Below are positions 56,417 through 64,000 of a stretch of 64,000 nucleotides of DNA, in pieces. The position numbers were made by a program, and so were the translations under genes. The DNA lies in contig CM039505.1 of NCBI GenBank assembly GCA_022432975.1, positions 24,931,825 through 24,995,824 of the forward strand. The letters run 5' to 3'. Each line of letters begins with the position of its first letter. The first letter of the stretch is position 1. This DNA is from Begonia masoniana. Taxonomy: Eukaryota; Streptophyta; Magnoliopsida; Cucurbitales; Begoniaceae. The notes below the pieces were generated by a model, which was not told where the DNA came from, made no database searches, and saw only the letters and a list, made by a program, of their open reading frames with translations.

Positions 56417-56779
56417 TGACAGCTTTGTGCAACACACCGAATTTGAGAATTGCAACGAAATGCTGCTAAATTCATTTGAGAGTACAAGTTTTCAGTTTAT
56501 TTCACATCTCTCCTACTACATCAATTTGAGATTTTGCTCATTGAAGAAATTAAACTCGAGAAGTTGAGTTGGGAAAAAATCTTCAAGGAAGAGTCTTGAA
56601 GAGCAAACGTAGACAATGTTGGCCAAACTGCATTAACAAATTTATTTGTTATCTATTACCACTCTCTCTTAATTTGTTGCTCGTGATAATTTGTAGAGTT
56701 TAGAATCACCAATTAATTGATAAGTATAATCTACTCTACACGTGCAAATGAATATTGTTTTCAATCACGAAAAAGTTTA

Positions 56780-57576
56780 ATAATTTAATTCACCTTCCCC
56801 CTTAGGTTATATCGATAATACTATTTAGCCACGGTAAAAAAGATCTTGGTCGAACAGTTCTAGGTCATGGTTAGTCGGACAATTCTAGGTCATGGTTGGA
56901 CGGTTTGAGAAAGTTTGAAACATCAAGTTGACTTTTACTTTTTATGATCAAATGGCTCGAGCTATGCTTTTTAATATTATTTAAGTATTCTACATGAACT
57001 TCTACAATTCAAAGTTTACAATTCGGAGCAATATGATAGTGGAACTCGTCACAAGAAAAACTTGAAATATTTGCCATATTAGAGAAAGATCAGTTGAAAC
57101 TATGTTTTTTATTTAAATCTTTTTTACAAATATATTGTAGTTATTTTTAATTTTTTTTTTGTACAATATAAATAATAATCAATTAGTTTCTTAATTAAAT
57201 ATTTCAGCAAGCATAACCATCAAGGGGACCTTGTTTGCTTGCTAGATAATCTCTTAAACTCCCAAACAAGCCATGTTAACATTGTTTTTCTTTTTTATTT
57301 CAAATTTTATCTTCCATTTATTATAATTTATTCATTATTATGTCCCTAGACGTGACGTAGCTATAACAGTTTTTCCTAAGCAATTAATCCAAACAACTTA
57401 AAGAAAGAAAATAGGTTAAAAAATCATAAAAATAGAAGTTCAAATGGACTTCAGTACGAAAATTCATCTGAGTCATGTCCATATAGTAATAGTAAAGAGA
57501 CTTAATTTAGACTGCAAATAAAAACTTTAAGAAAATAGAACATGCATACATAACACTTCAAATGACCAGCAGTATC

Positions 57577-57611
<35 letters not shown>

Positions 57612-60600
57612 TTTGAATGAAGGAAAGAGGAAGAGATAATGTTGGAGGTGGGGTAGAGGGATATATTGTGCCTGTTGTTGATCCATCAACATTATTAACA
57701 TTTGTCACTTCTTCGATTGCAATTCATCACTTACTACCTTCACTATCAAAGTTCAACCCTACAATCTAATAATAACTTGAATCATTTTCATTTTTATCAG
57801 CAATTAATAAGCTTCAAAGTGCCAGACAAAAAAAATAAAGTGTTGCTTCAATGAATAATATAAAAGATGATTTTTTTTTTCTCCCTATTTGCATAATAAT
57901 AATAACAACAACAATTCTTTTTTGTTTTTTGTTTAGGGTAGTGTTTTGATGTGTGGTTTCGTTTTCAATGGTTAAAATGCTGAGCGACAGGCACTTACAA
58001 GTAATAGAAAGCGGAATATGCTGTCTTTTTGTCTTGGTCGTGCCCTCTTCAAGGGTTAATGCATTGCAATTCCATCACTTTACTTTGTTCATCATCAATT
58101 ATGAAATTTAATAAACCCTAAAATCTATTCTTCTTTCTTATATCCTGCCTGACCGTTAATAGGGATGAACTGTAATTCGTTGACAACGCGTCTAAACTAG
58201 CTAAAATCGAAGCTCGGCCCAATAAAAAGATATTACCTTTATTTCTTCTACAAATTTAAACAACATTTTTTAACTCGAGAAAACAAAAAATTTACATTTG
58301 TTTTAATACTTGAGACTACATGTATTGGTAAACATCATAAAAGTAATCGGGAAAAAATAGATGCTAACTAGCTAGAGCTCAAGCGGGAGGAAGATATAAG
58401 AAAAACACAAGTAATGTATTATAACAAAGACACGCCCCACAGATAGCTACTTAGTTCAATTTAAGATCAGAGGCATATACAACTTTCTAGGTTTTAATCA
58501 GAACCACTTGGTGGGTAGTCTACCCCATTTTATTCTGTCAATACGTCTCTCTCCCCTCAGATCTAACCGAATGATATTCAGTGATTTCGGAGATGGAGGA
58601 ATTTGCTTAGACCAACTTAAAACAAAACAAGGCAAATGCCTAGCAGCGCCTTGACAACCTTAATCCTACTATTTCTGCACGTGTTAATCATCACGCAATA
58701 TGCAACAGAATAAGATCAACATCATTTATTTTAAATTGTCCTAACCACACTTGCTCTGATTTTAAGAAATATCAACACACCAATTTGTTTTTGGTGAAGC
58801 AGCAACATTTCATCAGCATATAAAACACAAATTTTAAAAAAACCTGAGCTACACATTGCGTCGTAGAACAGTACCGACTCGTTAAATAATCTTCTCAGTG
58901 TCACCACTTGATAGTTAGAAGGAAATCATGTAATGTGGCACCATCAAAAGCCAAAAGGATAGTTTGTTCATGAGGCGGATATTTCATCATCAAGGATGGA
59001 GAAAAAATAAAAAAGAGGGTGTCACCATCCGTAACTATCTTAAGCCACATGTGATGCCCACTTGGTTTGCGTAATTACAAATAGGTGTGGCAAATTATAA
59101 GCAGCCTGAACTAACATACTTTTAAATTTTAATTGATTTTGTATAGGATAAAGCCACCAATCCCCGCCCACCTACCTTCACCAATTTCTCACCTACCTAC
59201 CCACAAAATTGAAGAGAAACCCAATGAGTTTTTTTTTTTTTTTTTTTTTCAAGAAACACATATTTTAATTAATAAAGAAAAAACTTTTACTAAGGCTAAG
59301 AGTTCTCCAACTGAAAAACAAAACACATCAAGGTGTCATTATTCTCTCTGCTTTTTGATTTTCTTACCCATAAAAAGTTATAGCTTTCTAATTGGTTAAA
59401 GGTAAGACTAAGAGTTCTATAAAAGAAATAAGTTAATTTTCTTATCAAAATCTATTCTTATCTCATAAGATTGAAAATCATTGCATTTGTCTTTGAGTCT
59501 GCATTCAAACCATAAAGTTCAAAAAGTAGCAAAACACAATATTCCATTGGGACAGAAATTCCAAAAAAAAAAAAAAACAATTATTAAAAATGTCCAACCA
59601 ATAACATAAATAACATAATATTTTTCGAAGATTAGGTTTCATATTATGACTCATAAAAAGGTTCATACCTTTCGAAACATCATTACTTTATCCAGCTAAA
59701 CTGACCGCCTACATCATGTAAACTGGTGAGCGATAATTAAAGAAATTGAAAGACTTTATATTGCACAAAAGAAAGTGGAAGAACAACAATGGTTCATCTT
59801 ATACCAGAAAGAAAAACAAAGAAAAAGCATAGACATCCAAATTACAAAGTTCAAACTGCAAAGTTTTCCAATCAGCAAGAACCCAAAACAAAAAAACAAA
59901 ACAAATGGCAGGATATAGAAATACTTTAAATAAAGGCAATGTAGAAGCAATAATATATACTTCAAACAACAAGAATTTATTCCTTTTAAATCTCCCATAA
60001 AACAACTAGTGCTTGCATTCCAAATTGTTATCCTTCCAGATGAAAGAGTTGATAACTGTTCGTGGTGACCAAATTGCTAAAGTAACTGTGCAGATTAGAC
60101 TACTAAATTAGTGTCCGATAATATTCTTCCACTTGATTTTTTTTTTTCATATAGGTTTACCATGCTCCCAAGTCTTATACAAATCTAAAGGAAAGTAACT
60201 AACCTCGATTACTACACCTGGATTAGGAAGGGGAGGAAACAAAAACATCAATGAATGCAGTAATTGAAAATGTTAAAATGAAATTACCTGATATTTATTT
60301 ACCAGATAGTACTTGGCAGAACGGAAACATACTTCGTTTATATTAACAACAAGAGAGATTATTAAAAGAAACCAAATGTAAAACAAACTTTTTAGAACCT
60401 TCTTAATCAAAGTCAAAAATGGATCCTACATTCTAACCTCATGAATTGGACTACAAAGGCCTCCGTACCTAACAAAAAATTCTTATCGAAATAAAATACT
60501 TCCATTTGACTCCTGTGTGGGCTCCCAGCAGTTTGTTCCTACATTTAGAAAACAGTCAAATATATATCATGTATTATTATCTGTGCAAATAATGCCAGAA

Positions 60601-60950
60601 AGAGTTAGCAATAGGCATTATGCTCTCACTGTCAAGTGATTTAAATTATTCCCAACCAAAGCCAAGGCAAGAGCATCAAAGCTAGCTATAATTCTCTACT
60701 AATGTGCAAAGAATTCAGAAACTATGTAATATCTCATGCTCTCTTAACAGCCAGAAAATACATTTTTATCTTTAATTTGATAAATACATATATATACACG
60801 TCATTTTAAATTAAAATATTTTTTTTTAAGAAACGAAGTATACTGCACGAAAAAGAAATTACAATAGAAGAGATGAGAAGAATCTATCTGAAGAAAAAAG
60901 AGAAACTTAATTTAAGGCAATTTTTCTCCAATTAGAGAGACTACACCAAA
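56780..60950. other. AT-rich DNA without recognised genes
   Basis: No transposon or host protein signature that I can place. Contains a GA microsatellite, several poly-A/T tracts (for example 59226-59250) and two short exon-like minus-strand segments near 60210 and 60440-60468. A minus-strand phrase near 58610-58510 (LRGERRIDRIKWGRLPTKWF) could be a real C-terminus but I do not recognise it. Confidence 0.45.
57580..57609 (+). repeat. (GA)15 microsatellite
   Basis: Fifteen uninterrupted GA units. Confidence 0.97.
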
Positions 60951-60959
60951 AAGATAATT

Positions 60960-62760
60960 CTAAAAAACTTAAAACAATAAGCCCACTTAGCGATAATGAA
61001 ATTAATATTGTCCCAAATATTGACAATTAACTCCTTGTCCTCTAATAGAACAGTATTGCAATGAAACCAGGTAACTCTAAAAATAGTCAAAGCACCTAAC
61101 TCAATATGAGCTTCAGCTCCTTAAACTTCTCTTCCCTCTTAAAACATTGTCGAGGAAACTTTAGATTTCAAAATAGATCCCCGCGTTCTAGTTAAAAAGA
61201 TATAAATTGTCCCCAAATGCCTCTAATAAGCTCACAATTAATCATAGCGTGGTGTTACTTATCTCATGCACCTTGCAAAAGAGGCAACAGTGTGAGGGAG
61301 AGCCAAAAAAGAGTTTCTTTTGTGCATTTGATCATAATAAGTATGAAATTTTTCTTTAACAAGGATCCAGACAAACATTTGGACTTTGGTCGAGACTCCT
61401 TTATTCTCAACAAAGTTGAGATATCCCCGAAAGAAGCAAAAGTGAGCCAAGAGAATCAGAATCTAGATGAAAAATTTGAAGAATCAACAAACCATCTTCT
61501 AGTGTCCGCAATGCTTGTTCTTGTAGAGAAAGAAGAGATAACCATATGAAGATTCAAAGTTCAACTAACTCTGTGATATTCATCTCGTTGAAAGGTGACA
61601 CGCCAAGAATTGCGAGCTTCGCCTGTATTATAAAGATAGATAATAGTGTAATTTTTATTTCATGATAGACAGAAGATACTTGAAAAAATATCACAAAAAA
61701 GAGCTTCTCCATTACGCCAATTTTTTCAAAATCGAACCAGAGACCCTCCCTTTCAAAACAATGCAATCCTGAAAAGATAAAAAACAGAGAGCAATATGCT
61801 TCCAAGGATTGCAAAATGAGAGATGAATAGCATGATTAACTGATCACTCATAAGTCGTTAGACCATATTAACTCTTAACCATTGCATGCCACAATGAGTC
61901 AGCTTCCAACAGGAATCGCCACAACCATTTATCCAATAAAGCTTCGTTTTGAACCTAAAAGTTACCAATCCCAAGACCCCTTGTGGTATGGGATTAACAA
62001 CGACCTACCAACGAATCAAATGAGGTTTGGACCATCCATCATTTCTTTCCAAAAAAAAAGTCTTTAACCATTTTATTCAACATCTTTGCAACCTTACTTT
62101 GGAATAAAGTGTCTCAAAGTAGTTTGTGATTTAACGAATGATCGCTTCCTCCTCAACAATAATAGTCTCATCTTCACAATATAATTTATTCATAATCCAT
62201 CCACACACGGTTAATCTTCCCCCACTCGCAATTTTGTGGAAGACATTGGTGTTATTATCTCATCCACTAATTCTTTAAGTCTAACCAATTACCTCCAAGA
62301 GAGCTTCAAGCACAAGAATTTCTACAAAACAAGCCTTAAGCAAGTCAAGGAATTGGATTCCATTTTTAATGCTCACTTTCTCAAATCAATGTCGCCAAAA
62401 GTAGACAAGTTGCATTTTTTTATTTCGTTTTTAACGCCCTTAAGTTTTTTTCATAAATTTAAAACCCTTGCACACACTTGGGTTACAATTAGCCCACCAT
62501 GAACTGATGTTCTCCAAATACTTTGGATGAGAAAGCCACATGTTCTCAAATATGAAAAGGACTATCGAGCAATGATCGGACACCAACCGAACAAGAGTTT
62601 CTAGCCTTGGCTATTGAAAAAGAGTTGTGAAGCCAAATTGCTCTTAGATAGACTCTAGTTTAAATTCTTGTAAGGTAACAATATTTGGGTTCTCTTTTGT
62701 AATAACCCTCATTTTAACTATAGATCCCAAACCTCACACGTTCTAATGATGATCTTCATA
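60960..62760 (-). pseudogene. L1-type LINE remnant, RT core deleted
   Basis: Minus strand, all frames broken. Endonuclease-like text comes first: RFENMW-type HVAFSSKVF near 62540, with WWANCNPSVCKGFKFMKK in another frame near 62480-62440. A linker typical of plant LINEs follows near 62260-62180 (KIASGGRLTVCGWI), then, without an RT core, the post-RT region (PIPQGVLGLVTFRFK near 61960) and the zinc-binding zf-RVT domain (KVQMFVWILVKEKFHTYYDQ near 61390). This order is that of plant L1-like ORF2. Around 1.5 kb of RT has been lost. ORFs in the window here are fragments or shadows. Confidence 0.72.
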
Positions 62761-62890
62761 ATTAGACTTAAATTTTCAATCAAGAAAAACAAAACTCAAG
62801 ACAAATCTAATCTTGGGAGAAAGAATCCCAAGGCCATTTGTAAATTCAATTTCTCTAAAATATCCTTCCATCGACCTCACTCTTCCATAT

Positions 62891-63180
62891 TCAAGTCAAG
62901 AAAACTTGACAAGCCTCCTCCCAAATTAGATCATCCCACTCACTCATAATAGGGACTGATGCTGACACATCATTGTGAATCTCCTCTTGCCGAAAGTACT
63001 GCTCATTGTCTCGTGCTTCTTTAATAAATGGTCTCATTTTGCAATCTTGAGTATCTCTCTGCAAAAGCATCCAAATCAAAATCATTAGGGATACCTGGAA
63101 TCGATTGAGAAGGAAGACACTCCTCCCATGTTGTGTCCATGCAATGTAAAGGAGCGTTTGAGATACATTGAAACCAGCAA
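62891..63180 (-). other. Leader region after copia-4 LTR, unrecognised
   Basis: Open on the minus strand for about 120 codons from the LTR into the leader, but with no Gag signature. Probably a chance or degraded frame. Confidence 0.4.
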
Positions 63181-63196
63181 CCTGGCTCTGATACCA
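63181..63196 (-). other. copia-4 primer-binding site
   Basis: Minus strand TGGTATCAGAGCCAGG, a perfect tRNA-Met match, three bases after the LTR. Confidence 0.88.
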
Positions 63197-63199
63197 TTT

Positions 63200-63563
63200 T
63201 GTTGCGTGGTGAGGAGACAATAGAACGGAATGCAATTTACACAAGAAAACAACCACAAATCTAGAGAAAAACCTCCAAACTTAGAAAATCACAAGTTCGT
63301 TGACTCGGAAATAATCTCAAGAGAGATAATAATTTTTTTTCTTTTATGATTGATAATTATCCTAATTGCCTCTCCTTCCCCTTTTATATATACCTCACAA
63401 TTACTCTCACGATTACTTGTCATTTTCAAACACTCACTCCACTGTTGTACTCCCCCTCATAGTTCCCTCCACAGTTCATAACAAAACTCTCCTCTAATTG
63501 GAAATATGTCCCGTAGCCCTTATATATCATAGCCCATAATTTTGTTTCCTTTACTTCCTAACA
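63200..63563 (-). repeat. copia-4 5' LTR (minus strand)
   Basis: 364 bp on the minus strand, TGTTAGGAAGTAAAGG to CACCACGCAACA, followed by a tRNA-Met site. Length and ends fit a Ty1/copia LTR. No partner LTR is found to the left, so the element is truncated, probably against or by the LINE remnant. Confidence 0.85.
63381..63394 (-). promoter_or_regulatory. Likely TATA box of copia-4 LTR
   Basis: Minus strand reads GGTATATATAAAAG, a strong plant TATA match about 170-180 bp after the LTR start, a normal place for the LTR promoter. Confidence 0.55.
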
Positions 63564-64000
63564 CTCTTTATTTGCATTGTTGTCTTTTCTGCAAGTTCTG
63601 CTAAGAAAACTAACGTTCACATTATGTTAAATTATGTGTAATGCATTTGGCTACACTTCTTCGCCCTTTCTAATTAGATTGTTGGGGTGTATCCGGACAT
63701 CTAAAGGTTTCTCGTTGAGATATTTACTAAGAAGAAAAGTTTAAAAAGTGAAAGTTCATCTTGATATCGAGTGTTTTTGCTACTTTTTTAGATTATTTAA
63801 CTTTAATACGACGTCTATGAAAGTTATGATATTTGAGACAACATTAATTTTACAGTAGCTAAATGAGATTATAGTTCTAAATCTTTTAGGAATTATTCAT
63901 TTAGTTTTACTTTCACCATTTGGAAGGAAATTCAACAAACTAAGCATACCACTTAGCTATTTTAGGGAAAAGTTTTTCCTCCCTTTTCTTGTATTTACTT
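63564..64000. other. No recognisable feature
   Basis: AT-rich end of the window. No coding signature or repeat seen. Confidence 0.5.

Larger units (their letters stand above)
54970..56771 (+). repeat. copia-3 3' LTR (with Cassandra-2 inside)
   Basis: Pairs with 37610-38259 and 41519-41590. It is interrupted at 55538-56416 by Cassandra-2. The exact end is uncertain; TTTAATTCACCTTCCCCCTT near 56780 may still belong to it. Confidence 0.8.

Noticed and set aside
57502..57708. Minus-strand ORF with a Ser-Leu run
   Set aside because: The run is a translation of the GA microsatellite.

Overview
The window is nuclear DNA of a flowering plant, almost certainly a eudicot: plant-type LTR retrotransposons primed by initiator tRNA-Met, a 5S-carrying Cassandra TRIM, a hAT and a Mutator-like element, and one host gene with plant-type introns. 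I cannot name the species. About three quarters is nested, mostly dead transposable elements. The only host gene I can identify is a five-exon tubby-like F-box protein (TLP/TULP) on the minus strand at 24696-27209.

Layout. 1-7803: a chromodomain Ty3/gypsy element (gypsy-1) whose left LTR is cut by the window edge and whose gag-pol is full of stops. 7804-9319: a minus-strand LTR piece of a second gypsy lineage. 9320-17365: a minus-strand gypsy (gypsy-3) whose reverse transcriptase is split by a 6.6 kb insertion (9598-16207); that insertion contains a young Ty1/copia (copia-1, 10126-14438) with matching LTRs and an AGATC target-site duplication. 17371-22955: a degenerate copia (copia-2) that received a Cassandra TRIM (18879-19574) and a Mutator-like foldback element (21310-22263, 9-bp TSD). 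22956-29775: the relatively gene-like island with the TLP gene. 29776-37005: gypsy-2, whose 5' LTR carries a 32-copy 50-bp minisatellite fused straight into reverse transcriptase. 37610-56771: a Sirevirus-like copia (copia-3). Its 5' LTR was hit by a hAT transposon, its 3' LTR by an intact Cassandra (55538-56416), and its middle was replaced by a cluster of gypsy pieces: gypsy-4 on plus, gypsy-5 on minus, and a third LTR fragment on plus. 56780-64000: AT-rich DNA with a minus-strand L1-type LINE remnant and a minus-strand copia LTR with its primer-binding site.

The genes do not form a pathway. What the window shows best is the order of insertions, readable from interrupted frames, target-site duplications and paired LTRs. 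A recurring theme is that each gypsy LTR carries a different short-repeat block at the same place, about 200-270 bp before its 3' end. In one LTR this block expanded to 1.6 kb.
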